This document shows, piece by piece, positions 36,346 through 44,888 of a stretch of DNA of 64,000 bases. The notes under the pieces were generated by a model, which saw nothing but the letters and a program-made list of their open reading frames with translations, did no database searches and was not told the DNA's origin. Every line of letters begins with the position of its first letter. Positions within the stretch are counted from its first letter, which is position 1. The stretch comes from Nocardioides sp. InS609-2 (GTDB taxonomy: Bacteria; Actinomycetota; Actinomycetes; Propionibacteriales; Nocardioidaceae): NCBI RefSeq assembly GCF_023208195.1, contig NZ_CP060034.1:1674001-1738000 (forward strand), written 5' to 3'. The position numbers and the translations under genes were made by a program.

Positions 36346-37062
36346 ATGTCGGTGGCGGATGAGAACCTTCATGCCGTGACGAATGATCCAGCCTGGACCG
36401 ACCAAGTTGCTGCGTGGTCGGCTCTCGCGACCGCCGTACTTACCCTTGTCCTTGTGTTGATGGCCGTCGCTGCTTGGCGCACGGCCAAGCACACGCTGGA
36501 TGCGTCGCGCCGGGCTAGTGAGGCGGCGACCGCTTCTGCCGAGGCCGCCAAGGCTGCAAACGAGCAGGCACGTCTCGACAGCATTGAGCAGACGCGTCCT
36601 TATGTATATGTGGAGATTCTGCCGGGACTCTCGGGTCAGACGACATATGACGTACGGATCACCAACTCAGGGCGGTCGGCCGCACGGGAGCTAACGATCT
36701 CCTACGACTCGTGGCCGGGTGAGATGGACGACGTCTCACGGGCCATCAGAGACCTCTTCGCCACGCCGAGGACGTTGCCGCCCGCGTGCAGCATTCGGTC
36801 CCTCTGGCGTCTCGAAGGAAACTTCGATGACGGGACGACCGTAGCGGGACTTGGGAAAGACGGCACGATCACCGTGCGCTACACCAGCTGTGACCCGTCG
36901 TCCCCTGGGTATGTGGACTCTTTTGGGGTGACGATCGAAAACTCCGGCCTCTGGCCGATCCCCGAGGCAGGCCCAAACCCAGACGGGGTACGCGGCGACG
37001 CACTGAAGTTCTATCGCCTTGGCCAAGCGCTTGTGCGCCGAGTGGGCGAACTCGCTAGGTAG
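36346..37062 (+). CDS. Single-pass membrane protein of unknown function
   Basis: 238 residues. Residues 24-45 form one transmembrane helix (W-S-A-L-A-T-A-V-L-T-L-V-L-V-L-M-A-V-A-A-W). A coiled-coil-like stretch rich in Ala, Lys and Glu follows (A-S-R-R-A-S-E-A-A-T-A-S-A-E-A-A-K-A-A). The C-terminal 150 residues are a beta-rich soluble domain (Y-V-Y-V-E-I-L-P-G-L). Proteins of this layout occur in accessory and phage-related regions, mostly uncharacterised. Codon use is less GC-biased than in the ABC operon. It converges on the HNH-like gene. Confidence 0.65.
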   Translation: MSVADENLHAVTNDPAWTDQVAAWSALATAVLTLVLVLMAVAAWRTAKHTLDASRRASEAATASAEAAKAANEQARLDSIEQTRPYVYVEILPGLSGQTTYDVRITNSGRSAARELTISYDSWPGEMDDVSRAIRDLFATPRTLPPACSIRSLWRLEGNFDDGTTVAGLGKDGTITVRYTSCDPSSPGYVDSFGVTIENSGLWPIPEAGPNPDGVRGDALKFYRLGQALVRRVGELAR

Positions 37063-37131
37063 ACGACGTGACAGTCGGGACAGTAGGCCCGGTCGTGCTT
37101 AACCAGGGCCGCTACCGACGAGCACACCACG

Positions 37132-37932
37132 TCAGGATGGTCGCGTTCTCCCTTCGGCAACGGCGAGCTGGTCCTCAAAGCAGTTGATGATGGGGTACGG
37201 GTGGTGGAAGAACTGAGACCGCTGCTCATCCGCGATCCCGTCCGCACACCACTCGTAGCGAACACCTATCGGGCCCACGTACGCGGCCAGCACGTAGCGC
37301 TCGAAACGACTGCGGGTCTTGTCGGTCTCCACGAAGTCCGGACTGATCGCGAGTCCCGGCTCGTAGCCCTTGCCGATCGAATCCGTCGTGATCAGCGCCA
37401 TGTGGGCGTCCGGCATGTCGATGGCGCCGTCAAGGAAGAGCCGTAGGGAGGCAGGTATGGGCGTGCCAGTTCGAACCATGCGGCAGCCGAAATGCTTGCC
37501 GTAGTACCGGGCCAGGTCCAGAGTCCGCGCCTTCCACTCACTGCCAAAGACGACTTTGAGGTCAACGCCCGGCGCCGTGTGCAGCGGCGTGCGGGCTACA
37601 TACGCCGAGTAGACGTCGTACGCGTTGTCGAAGGGTTTGGACCGTTTGTTGTTGCAGGACTCGCAGAGAGACTTCGGGAACTTGACCACCTCATAGCGGT
37701 CTCTCGTGATCCCACTCTTGCCGCGTATCTCCCGCAAGTCTGATCCGTCTCCCCACAGCAGGAGACCATCGCCGGCCATGAGCCGAACGAGGTCGGCGCG
37801 TTTGAACTTGTGCTCGCCTGTGGTCGCTGGCTGGTCCCGACACCACCAGCAAAGACCGGACGACGGTTCCTTCAGATGTGCTAGCGCGTCAGCGCCGAGG
37901 ATTGGTCGGCCGTCCGAAGTCTGCCCGTGCAT
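37132..37932 (-). CDS. HNH-like zinc nuclease domain protein, unknown role
   Basis: 266 residues. The N-terminal third holds C-W-W-C (first knuckle), then T-G-E-H-K-F-K-R-A-D (central His) and C-E-S-C-N-N-K-R-S (second knuckle with Asn), the arrangement of Cys-type HNH folds. The remaining 170 residues have no known motif. The ATG at 37932 is preferred; the frame stays open 30 codons upstream. Third-position GC is lower than in core genes, suggesting acquisition. It lies between the membrane protein and the IS element. It could be a defence nuclease or a remnant of a mobile element. Confidence 0.65.
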   Translation of the reverse strand: MHGQTSDGRPILGADALAHLKEPSSGLCWWCRDQPATTGEHKFKRADLVRLMAGDGLLLWGDGSDLREIRGKSGITRDRYEVVKFPKSLCESCNNKRSKPFDNAYDVYSAYVARTPLHTAPGVDLKVVFGSEWKARTLDLARYYGKHFGCRMVRTGTPIPASLRLFLDGAIDMPDAHMALITTDSIGKGYEPGLAISPDFVETDKTRSRFERYVLAAYVGPIGVRYEWCADGIADEQRSQFFHHPYPIINCFEDQLAVAEGRTRPS

Positions 37933-38040
37933 AAGTTCATTTGAGCATCGGCGCGCCAGACCGGCACCCACAATGCGCACATGGCCGACGACTACTTCGA
38001 CCACGCGTCGTACTGGGCGCAATGACGCTCGCTCCCTTAT

Positions 38041-38059
38041 CCTCGATCCACCGATGAGC
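38041..38059 (+). repeat. Left terminal inverted repeat of the IS
   Basis: 19 bp, 18 of 19 matching the reverse complement of the right end. Confidence 0.9.
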
Positions 38060-38162
38060 TTGAGGTTGTGAGCGCGTCGTGAAGTGAGAATGCCCTTACG
38101 TGCTGGGAAAATCGGACTTCTTCAGGGTCCCAATTCTCACCAAGACGAAGGGCATCTCGTAG

Positions 38163-39755
38163 ATGCAACTTTGCCACACGCCCCGTGCCACGTCGGCAGT
38201 GTTCGATGATCCCAATCTCGTGTCGTCGGCCGGGCTGGTCCCGGTCCTCGCGCTGGCCCGATCCGCGGGACTCCAGGAACTGGCCCAAGCCCACCTCACT
38301 GTGCCGACCGACAAGGGCGCGAACGCGGGGTTGAAGGTGTCCTCGCTGGTCGCCGGGATGGTCGCCGGCGCGGACAGCATCGATGACATGGCGCTGCTCC
38401 GTCACGGCGGGATGGGCCGGGTGTTCACGAACGCCTACGCGCCCTCGACGCTGGGTTCGTTCCTGCGCACGTTCAGCTTCGGCCACGTCCGCCAGCTCGA
38501 CGCTGTCGCCTCGAGGTTCTTGGCCGGGCTGGCCGAGCAGGCACCGCTGATCGTGACCTCACCTGACACCAGCGAGCGGGTGATGATCGTGACCTCACCT
38601 GACACCAGCGAGCGGGTGATGATCGACATCGACGACACCATCGTCGAGGTCCACGGGCACGCCAAGCAGGGCTCTGGCTACGGCTACTCCGGCGTGCGTG
38701 GGCTCAACGCGCTGCTCGCTGTCGTGTCCACGAGCCAGTCCGCGCCGGTGATCGTGGCCCACCGGCTCCGGAAGGGATCATGTGGTTCACCGCGGGGCGC
38801 GAAACGCCTGGTCGCCGACGCGTTGAAGACCACCAGCAAACTGCCCGCCAAGTCCGATCTGCGCCCGATGCTGCGAGCCGACTCCGCGTTCTACGGCGCC
38901 GAGGTGGTCAACGCGGCGTTGCGCGGTGGCGCCGACATCTCGGTCACCGTGCGAATGGATCCCAAGGTCAAGGCGGCGATCGCCACCATCGGTGACGATG
39001 CCTGGACCACCATCGAGTACACCGACGCCGTCTTCGATGAACCCACCAACACGTGGGTCTCCCGCGCCGAGGTCGCCGAGATTCCGTTCACCGCGTTCAC
39101 TTCCAAGAAGAAAGCCGACCAAGTCACCGGACGGCTCGTGGTCCGCCGGATCCCCGACCTCAACACGTCCGCCAAGAATGGTCAGGAGACGTTGTTCGAC
39201 ACCTGGCGCTTCCACGCCTTCTTCACCACCACAGACCCGGCCGTGGCCGGCACGGTGGCCGCGGACAAGACCCACCGCGGCCACGCGATCATCGAACAGG
39301 TCCACTCCGACCTCAAGGGCTCCGCCCTCGCGCATCTGCCATCGGGAAAGTTCGCCGCGAACGCCGCCTGGCTCGTGCTGGCCGTCATAGCGTTCAACCT
39401 GACCAGAGCAGCCGCGACCATCACCGGCCCGGGACTCGCCAAGGCCACCACCGCGACCATCCGCCGCAAGCTGATCGCCGTGCCCGCCCGGGTCGCCTCC
39501 TCGGCACGAAGAGTGACTCTGCACCTCCCGACCGGATGGCCCTGGGAGACCGCCTGGAGCGACCTGTTCACCCGGGCCTGCGGACCACCACCGGCACCGA
39601 CGACCAGACCACCCCCAGCCGACACCGGCACAACGACCAACCCGGAACAACCTGGCAGCGAGGCCAGACGGTCGGCCACGCCCACACACTCGAAGACCCC
39701 GCCTCAGCGACCGCGGACGCTCAGCCCCTGCCCATCGGTGGATCGAGGCTTATAG
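38163..39755 (+). CDS. IS1380-family DDE transposase
   Basis: 530 residues. The N-terminus (H-T-P-R-A-T-S-A-V-F-D-D-P-N-L-V-S) and the segment I-D-I-D-D-T-I-V-E-V-H-G are typical of the family, the latter holding the first catalytic Asp. L-R-A-D-S-A-F-Y and H-A-I-I-E-Q-V-H-S-D-L-K carry the later acidic positions. Two oddities stand out. A 12-residue segment just before the first Asp is duplicated in tandem. The frame also runs through the right inverted repeat and stops seven bases outside the element, after a Pro/Thr-rich tail of about 60 residues. Either could affect activity. Confidence 0.9.
   Translation: MQLCHTPRATSAVFDDPNLVSSAGLVPVLALARSAGLQELAQAHLTVPTDKGANAGLKVSSLVAGMVAGADSIDDMALLRHGGMGRVFTNAYAPSTLGSFLRTFSFGHVRQLDAVASRFLAGLAEQAPLIVTSPDTSERVMIVTSPDTSERVMIDIDDTIVEVHGHAKQGSGYGYSGVRGLNALLAVVSTSQSAPVIVAHRLRKGSCGSPRGAKRLVADALKTTSKLPAKSDLRPMLRADSAFYGAEVVNAALRGGADISVTVRMDPKVKAAIATIGDDAWTTIEYTDAVFDEPTNTWVSRAEVAEIPFTAFTSKKKADQVTGRLVVRRIPDLNTSAKNGQETLFDTWRFHAFFTTTDPAVAGTVAADKTHRGHAIIEQVHSDLKGSALAHLPSGKFAANAAWLVLAVIAFNLTRAAATITGPGLAKATTATIRRKLIAVPARVASSARRVTLHLPTGWPWETAWSDLFTRACGPPPAPTTRPPPADTGTTTNPEQPGSEARRSATPTHSKTPPQRPRTLSPCPSVDRGL
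38550..38621 (+). repeat. 36-bp perfect tandem duplication inside the transposase gene
   Basis: Two adjacent identical 36-base units (38550-38585 and 38586-38621), each encoding I-V-T-S-P-D-T-S-E-R-V-M. The frame is kept. Confidence 0.95.
39730..39748 (-). repeat. Right terminal inverted repeat of the IS
   Basis: 19 bp, mirror of the left end with one mismatch; followed directly by the CTTAT target duplication. Confidence 0.9.
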
Positions 39756-40409
39756 CAGCCGGCGGTCGTTCGCCCACCGCGTGAGCTCGTGCCGCGAGGA
39801 GAGCTGGAGCTTCCGCAGCACGGCCGACATGTGGGTCTCGACTGTCTTGATGGAGATGAACAGCTCCTTCGCGACCTCCTTGTAGGCGTAGCCACGGGCG
39901 ATCAGGCGCATCACCTCGCGCTCGCGCTCGGTGAGCCGGTCGAGGTCCTCGTCGATGTGCGCGAGGTCGATGGACCCGGCGAACGCGTCGAGCACGAAGC
40001 CCGCCAGCCGCGGGGAGAACACCGCATCGCCTTCGGAGACGCGGCCGATCGCGGCCACCAGCTCGGGGCCGGTGATCGTCTTGGTGACGTAGCCGCGCGC
40101 GCCGCCGCGGATGGTGCCGATGACGTCCTCGGCAGCGTCGCTGACGCTGAGCGCAAGGTAGCGGGTCTCGGCCGCCGGGTGCCTCCGCATGACCTCGGCA
40201 CCACCGCCGCCGGGCAGGTGCACATCGAGGAGTACGACGTCGGGCCGGTGCTCGCGGATCGCGGCCACCGCCTCGTCGACGTCGGCGGCCTCGGCCAGGA
40301 TCTCGACCTTGGCCGCACCGATGCTCACCAGCTCGGACCGGACTCCGGCGCGGAACATCGCGTGGTCGTCGACGATGACCACCCGCACGGGGGCAGCAGC
40401 CTCAGACAT
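39750..40409 (-). CDS. LuxR/NarL-family response regulator
   Basis: 219 residues. The receiver domain has V-I-V-D-D-H at 12-16 and phospho-acceptor D62 in V-V-L-L-D-V-H-L-P-G-G-G-G. The C-terminal LuxR HTH reads L-T-E-R-E-R-E-V-M-R-L-I-A-R-G-Y and K-E-L-F-I-S-I-K-T-V-E-T-H. It is the partner of the overlapping PspC-domain histidine kinase (eight-base overlap). The gene ends R-R-L-L with TAA inside the IS target duplication, so the insertion left its coding region intact but changed everything downstream. Confidence 0.95.
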   Translation of the reverse strand: MSEAAAPVRVVIVDDHAMFRAGVRSELVSIGAAKVEILAEAADVDEAVAAIREHRPDVVLLDVHLPGGGGAEVMRRHPAAETRYLALSVSDAAEDVIGTIRGGARGYVTKTITGPELVAAIGRVSEGDAVFSPRLAGFVLDAFAGSIDLAHIDEDLDRLTEREREVMRLIARGYAYKEVAKELFISIKTVETHMSAVLRKLQLSSRHELTRWANDRRLL

Positions 40410-41682
40410 CGTTGTCTCCTCTCGCGGTGCGGGGCATCCGCAACCGCACGTTGGTGCCGTCACCGGGCGACGAGTCGACGGCGGCGGTGCCACCGTGACG
40501 GACCATCCGGTCGATGATGCTGTTGCGCACGCCGAGCCTGTCATCGGGCACGCCGGCCACGTCGAAGCCCGCGCCGCGGTCGCGGACGAACACCTCGATT
40601 GCGTCGTCGAGCACCTCTGCATAGATGTCGACGTGGCCGGTGCCGGCGTGCTTGGCGGCATTGACGACCGCCTCGCGCGTCGCGTGCACCAGCGGCCTGA
40701 TCGACTCGTGCATGGGCAGGTCCCCCACGGCGACCACGTCGACGACGATGGAGTACTCGTCCTCCACCCGGGCGGCCAGCTCGCGCAGCGCCCCGCCCAG
40801 GGTGGTGTCGTCGGTCGACTCGCCGACGTACAACCACGACCGCAGGTCGCGCTCCTGCGCGCGGGCCAGCCGCGCGACGGTCGGGCCGTCATCGGCGTTC
40901 TTCTGGATCAGCGCCAGCGTCTGCAGCACGGAGTCGTGGAGGTGGGCGGCCATGTCGGCGCGCTCCTGCGTGCGGACGCGTTCGGCCCGCTCGGCGCCCA
41001 GGTCGCCGATGAGACGCATCATCCACGGCCCGATCACCAGTGCGAGGCCGACGATGCCGAGCAGGCCCGCAACCACGACGTCACGAGCGGCGCCGAGCTG
41101 CCCACTCGTGAGGGCGAACGCGACGAACGCCGTGACGACGAGCGCGAGGCCGGCCGCGATCCTGACGTACGACGCCCAGCCGCCGGCGCCGAAGATGGCG
41201 CGGTACCAGTTGACGCGGCCGGTGGTGTCGAGCCAGCGCTCGCGCTGCACCTCGTCGGCCTGGCGCCACAGGAGGGCGATGCCGGCCAGCCCGATGACGA
41301 CCGGCCAGAAGAAGGCTCCACGGCCGAAGAACGCCTCGACCACGAGGATCACGCCGAAACCCAGAGCGCCGAGGGCGATCGCCGGGCCGACGTCGGCGAG
41401 CCGGGAGACGCGACGCGGCCGCTTGCCGGTGCGCGAGGCGCTCTCGAGACCCGGCGTGGAGTTCTCGAAGGACGCATCCGAAGGGAGGAACACCCACAAC
41501 GCGGCGTACAGGGCGATGCCCATGCCGCCCATCGTCGCCATCAGCACGAACGCCGCCCGCACCCACAGCGCGGGCAGGCCGAGGTGCCGGGCGACACCCG
41601 AGGCGACACCACCCACGAAGGGCTCGGCCGAGTCGCGGGTGGCCCGGCGGACTGCGCGCGGGAGTTCGGTTGCGTTGCTCAT
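40402..41682 (-). CDS. PspC-domain sensor histidine kinase (HisKA_3 type)
   Basis: 426 residues. A PspC domain fills residues 16-67 (F-V-G-G-V-A-S-G-V-A-R-H-L-G-L-P and Y-A-A-L-W-V-F-L-P). Several membrane helices follow at about 100-220. The dimerisation segment has A-A-H-L-H-D-S-V-L-Q-T-L with phospho-acceptor H249, and the HATPase domain ends with D-R-G-A-G-F-D and S-P-G-D-G-T-N-V-R-L-R-M-P. The design matches LiaS/VraS-like envelope-stress kinases, with PspC as sensor. ATG 41682 has GGAGG as Shine-Dalgarno. It is divergent from a PspC/LiaF-like operon. Confidence 0.93.
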   Translation of the reverse strand: MSNATELPRAVRRATRDSAEPFVGGVASGVARHLGLPALWVRAAFVLMATMGGMGIALYAALWVFLPSDASFENSTPGLESASRTGKRPRRVSRLADVGPAIALGALGFGVILVVEAFFGRGAFFWPVVIGLAGIALLWRQADEVQRERWLDTTGRVNWYRAIFGAGGWASYVRIAAGLALVVTAFVAFALTSGQLGAARDVVVAGLLGIVGLALVIGPWMMRLIGDLGAERAERVRTQERADMAAHLHDSVLQTLALIQKNADDGPTVARLARAQERDLRSWLYVGESTDDTTLGGALRELAARVEDEYSIVVDVVAVGDLPMHESIRPLVHATREAVVNAAKHAGTGHVDIYAEVLDDAIEVFVRDRGAGFDVAGVPDDRLGVRNSIIDRMVRHGGTAAVDSSPGDGTNVRLRMPRTARGDNDV

Positions 41683-41729
41683 GTCGACCTCCATCGTCGC
41701 AGAGGGTCGAGGCCCCGACCATGAGGCTT

Positions 41730-41751
41730 GACCCCGAGCCGACCCTGAGGG
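41730..41751. promoter_or_regulatory. 11-bp tandem direct repeat between the divergent PspC genes
   Basis: GACCCCGAGCC and GACCCTGAGGG are adjacent, with a period of one helical turn. A TTGACC at 41728-41733 overlaps the first unit. The repeat lies in the 144-base divergent promoter region, so it is a candidate binding site for the response regulator. Confidence 0.3.
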
Positions 41752-41826
41752 TGGACCCGGGGCGGGGCGTGCGAATCAGGGTCGTCCCCGATGGTTTCGG
41801 GGCTCCCGACGGCGCAGGCTGTGGTC

Positions 41827-43068
41827 ATGACTTCTCCAGACGCTCCTTCGCAGGGCGACCCGCAGCAGGGTCCCCCGCCCGGGACGCAGCACGCTGAGCC
41901 GGGTCCGACCGCCACCGAGGACGGCCCACGGGTCACCCGCGACGACATCACCGACCTCGGCCGCCTGCGCCGCTCGCGCATCGACCGACACGTCGCCGGT
42001 GTCGCCGGCGGCGTCGCTCGCCACCTCGACATCGACCCGATCATCGTGCGGGTGATCTTCGTGGTCACCGCCTTCTTCGGCGGTGCCGGCCTCTTCGCGT
42101 ACGGCGCCCTGTGGCTGCTCGTGCCCGAGGAAGGCGAGGACCACGCGCCGGTCAACCTGGACGAGAAGGCACGCGGTGTCGCGCTGATCGTCATCGGCGT
42201 GCTCGCCGCGATCGCGCTGGTCGGCGGCACGTGGGGCGGCAACTGGTTCCCATGGCCCCTCGCCCTCGTGGGGTTGCTGGCGTGGTTCGTGCTCAACCGG
42301 CGCCACGAGCGTCGCATGCAGCGCTACGGCACCAGCCAGTCGGGCTGGGTGGCGCCGGTGGCCACCGACGAGAGCGGGCAGCCGGTCGAGAACCCGTATG
42401 CCCAGTCATATGCCGCGTCGTACCCGCAGCAGCAGTACGCCTACACGCCGCCGCCGCGGCCGCGTGACCCCCGCAAGCGGGGACCGATCCTCTTCTGGTT
42501 CACCCTCGCGCTGATCGCGCTGGGCCTGGGCACGCTCGGCATCGTCGACGTCTCCGGGGTCGCCGTCGCGGGCGGCGCCTACCCGGCCCTCGCGATGGGC
42601 ATCACCGGCACGATGCTGGTGCTGAGCGCCTTCTGGGGCCGCGGTGGCGGGCTGATCCCGCTCGGCGTACTACTCACGATCCCGCTCGTCATCGCCTCGA
42701 TCGCCTCCAACGTCGACGGACGCGACGTCGTGCACAGCCCCGAGACCGCCGCCGAGGTGCAGGCCCGCTACTGGAACGCGGCCGGTGAGATGACCGTCGA
42801 CCTGTCCGACGTGACCGACCCCGAGGCACTCGACGGACGCACCATCGTCGTCGAGGGCGGCGTCGGCCGGATCGAGGTCATCGTGCCCGCCGGAGTCACC
42901 GTGAACGCCGAAGGCACCGTCAACGGCCCCGGCTCGGTCGAGGTCTTCGGCCAGGAGTCCGGCGGCATCGACGTCATGGCCAGCGGCAGCCGCAGCGGCG
43001 GCACCGGACAGCCCACAATCGACGTGGACGCCGAGCTCGGCGTCGGCGAGATCGTCATCACCCAGTGA
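41827..43068 (+). CDS. PspC-domain / LiaF-like membrane protein
   Basis: 413 residues. A Pro/Gln/Gly-rich N-terminus (about 45 residues) precedes a PspC domain ([23 protein letters not shown] and [10 protein letters not shown]). Two to six further helices follow, then a C-terminal beta-helix-like LiaF/DUF2154-type domain ([18 protein letters not shown] and G-E-I-V-I-T). LiaF proteins inhibit LiaS-type kinases in Firmicutes. Here it lies divergent from such a kinase, so a similar role is a reasonable inference. First gene of a three-gene operon. Confidence 0.88.
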   Translation: MTSPDAPSQGDPQQGPPPGTQHAEPGPTATEDGPRVTRDDITDLGRLRRSRIDRHVAGVAGGVARHLDIDPIIVRVIFVVTAFFGGAGLFAYGALWLLVPEEGEDHAPVNLDEKARGVALIVIGVLAAIALVGGTWGGNWFPWPLALVGLLAWFVLNRRHERRMQRYGTSQSGWVAPVATDESGQPVENPYAQSYAASYPQQQYAYTPPPRPRDPRKRGPILFWFTLALIALGLGTLGIVDVSGVAVAGGAYPALAMGITGTMLVLSAFWGRGGGLIPLGVLLTIPLVIASIASNVDGRDVVHSPETAAEVQARYWNAAGEMTVDLSDVTDPEALDGRTIVVEGGVGRIEVIVPAGVTVNAEGTVNGPGSVEVFGQESGGIDVMASGSRSGGTGQPTIDVDAELGVGEIVITQ

Positions 43069-43079
43069 GGAACGAGACC

Positions 43080-43415
43080 ATGACCAACATCATCACCACC
43101 ACCGACACCTCCGGACGACACCCGATCAACGTCGGCAACCTCGTCATGGGCGTCGCCTTCCTCGGCCTGGTCGGGGTCTGGGCCGCCATCTCGGCCGACG
43201 TCATCGAAGGCTCCGACATCCGCTGGCTGCTGCCGGTGCCGTGGGTCCTGGCCGGTCTCGCCGGGCTGATCGCGGTGGCCTTCGGCGGGGGACGCCGGGC
43301 CAAGGCCGTTGCGCAGGCCGACTACCAGCCATACGCCGCGCCGTACTCCACGCCGTATGGCGAGGAAGCAGCCACAGGAGTCAACCCCACCGAGAACAAG
43401 GAGCAGGACCGATGA
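43080..43415 (+). CDS. Two-helix membrane protein in the PspC operon
   Basis: 111 residues with two hydrophobic helices ([17 protein letters not shown] and [16 protein letters not shown]) and a Tyr/Pro-rich C-terminal tail ([12 protein letters not shown]). ATG 43080 follows GAGGAA as Shine-Dalgarno, only 11 bases after the LiaF-like gene. The stop overlaps the next gene (ATGA). The family is seen with PspC genes in actinobacteria and has no known function. Confidence 0.8.
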   Translation: MTNIITTTDTSGRHPINVGNLVMGVAFLGLVGVWAAISADVIEGSDIRWLLPVPWVLAGLAGLIAVAFGGGRRAKAVAQADYQPYAAPYSTPYGEEAATGVNPTENKEQDR

Positions 43416-43621
43416 ACCAGACCCAGACCGCCCCAGCCGTACGCCGGATCTCCCGCAGCAGCGACGACAAGATGGTCGCCGGTGTCTGCGCCGGGCTGGC
43501 CCGGCACCTCGGCGTCGACCCGACACTGGTGCGCCTGCTGACCGTCCTCGGCGTGATCTTCGGCTTCGGCTCGGTGGCGATCGCCTACCTGGTGGCCTGG
43601 GTGGTCCTGCCGCAGGACTGA
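43412..43621 (+). CDS. Minimal PspC-domain protein
   Basis: 69 residues, essentially a bare PspC domain ([22 protein letters not shown] and [12 protein letters not shown]). PspC in proteobacteria senses inner membrane stress and relieves PspA inhibition. No pspA is in this window. It is the third PspC domain in the locus. Confidence 0.92.
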   Translation: MNQTQTAPAVRRISRSSDDKMVAGVCAGLARHLGVDPTLVRLLTVLGVIFGFGSVAIAYLVAWVVLPQD

Positions 43622-43635
43622 CCCGGCCCTCCCCT

Positions 43636-43705
43636 TGTAACGCGCCGCTACTCCGTCTCCTGCGCCCACTGGTGGGCGCGGAACTGTGAGTAACGGCGCG
43701 TTACA
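43636..43705. terminator. Long two-tier palindrome between convergent genes
   Basis: Outer arms of 12 bp match perfectly (TGTAACGCGCCG / CGGCGCGTTACA), and an inner hairpin GCGCCCA-CTGG-TGGGCGC lies between them. It sits between the PspC operon and the convergent phosphodiesterase gene, so it can end both transcripts. The two-tier shape is unusual for a plain terminator. Confidence 0.6.
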
Positions 43706-43712
43706 TGTGCGT

Positions 43713-44813
43713 TCAGCGAGCGGCGACCACGATGTCCGGGTTGTCGGTGAAGATCCCGTCGACGCCGGCAGCCACGAACGCACGGGTCTCGGCCCCGAGG
43801 TCACCCGGGGCGTAGGGGTCGGTGCCCCGGCGGAAGTTGGTCGCCATGAACTGGTTCTCCGCCCGCAGCGTCCAGACGTGCACGAACAGATCGCCGGCGT
43901 GCGCGTCGGCCACCAATGCGCTCGGCACCGTCGCCGCACCTGCCGCATCGCGCGGCAGCACGAGCTCCTTGTTGGCGCCGACGCCGTCGGCGTACTCCGC
44001 GATCCTCGCGAGGCCGGCCGGCGTGGTGAGGTCTCGGTACGTCGTGGGGTCGCCGGCCGCGACCAGGTCGTACGGCGCCCCGGAGGCGTCGATGAGCTGC
44101 ACGATCGGGGCCTTGGTCATCGCGTCGAGATCGCGCAGGTTGCCCGTCTCGAACGACTGCAGGAACACCTCGGCGTTCCCGCGGTCCAGGTGATGCCGCT
44201 TGAGCGTGGCCACCAGCGGCTCCTCCATCGAGAGCCCGATGGAGTCGAAGTAGGTCGGGTGCTTGGTCTCGGGGTAGACACCGATCCGGCGCTTGGTGCG
44301 CTTCGATTCGGTCGCGACCAGGTCGAGCACCTCGTCCAGGGTGGGCACCTCGAACTGGCCGTCGAACCTGGTGTTGCCGGGCCGCACGAGCGGCAGCCGC
44401 TCCTTGGCACGCAGCGTCTTCAGCTCGGCCAGGGTGAAGTCCTCGGTGAACCAGCCGGTGACCGAGCGACCGTCGATCGTCTTGGTGGTGCGGCGGGCGG
44501 CGAACTCCGGATGACTGCCCACGTCGGTCGTGCCGCCGATCTCGTTCTCGTGGCGGGCGACGAGGACCCCGTCCTTGGTCGAGACGAGGTCGGGCTCGAC
44601 GTAGTCGGCGCCGAGCGCGATGGCCAGCCGGTAGGACTCCAGGGTGTGCTCGGGGCGGTAGCCGGAGGCGCCGCGGTGACCGATCACCGTGGTGATGGTG
44701 GTCTTGTCGTGCTTGGGGGCGGCCTGCGCCGGTGCGGTGACGCCCACCGAGGTGGCCAGGACGGCGCCGGAGACGAGGGCGGAGAGAGCGAGGAGGGGGG
44801 TCTGAGGTCTCAT
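43713..44813 (-). CDS. Secreted glycerophosphodiester phosphodiesterase (GlpQ-like)
   Basis: 366 residues. A Sec signal peptide (A-L-S-A-L-V-S-G-A-V-L-A) ends near A-P-A-Q-A-A-P. The GDPD catalytic core has G-H-R-G-A-S-G-Y-R-P-E-H-T, V-E-P-D-L-V-S-T-K-D-G and V-A-R-H-E-N-E-I-G. It would hydrolyse glycerophosphodiesters to glycerol 3-phosphate outside the cell. C-terminal D-G-I-F-T-D-N-P-D is typical. It is a tandem paralogue of the next gene upstream. Confidence 0.93.
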   Translation of the reverse strand: MRPQTPLLALSALVSGAVLATSVGVTAPAQAAPKHDKTTITTVIGHRGASGYRPEHTLESYRLAIALGADYVEPDLVSTKDGVLVARHENEIGGTTDVGSHPEFAARRTTKTIDGRSVTGWFTEDFTLAELKTLRAKERLPLVRPGNTRFDGQFEVPTLDEVLDLVATESKRTKRRIGVYPETKHPTYFDSIGLSMEEPLVATLKRHHLDRGNAEVFLQSFETGNLRDLDAMTKAPIVQLIDASGAPYDLVAAGDPTTYRDLTTPAGLARIAEYADGVGANKELVLPRDAAGAATVPSALVADAHAGDLFVHVWTLRAENQFMATNFRRGTDPYAPGDLGAETRAFVAAGVDGIFTDNPDIVVAAR

Positions 44814-44888
44814 GCGGCCACCTCACCGATCGCGGGTGACGGGTGGCGGCGCCTCAGGTGAACGTCGCACGGCAGCCGCGCGAACTGA

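Larger units (their letters stand above)
38041..39748 (+). mobile_element. IS1380-family insertion sequence, complete
   Basis: 1708 bp bounded by 19-bp terminal inverted repeats with one mismatch (CCTCGATCCACCGATG, then AGC at the left end and GGC read from the right end). It is flanked by a perfect 5-bp direct repeat CTTAT at 38036-38040 and 39749-39753. It contains one transposase gene. The right boundary falls at the stop codon of the response regulator gene, whose TAA lies within the target duplication. Confidence 0.92.

Noticed and set aside
38550..38621. CRISPR-like repeat
   Set aside because: There are only two adjacent units without spacers, inside the transposase reading frame.
36346..39755. 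Integrative element or prophage
   Set aside because: No integrase, tRNA attachment site or phage structural gene is present; only a single IS and two unusual genes.
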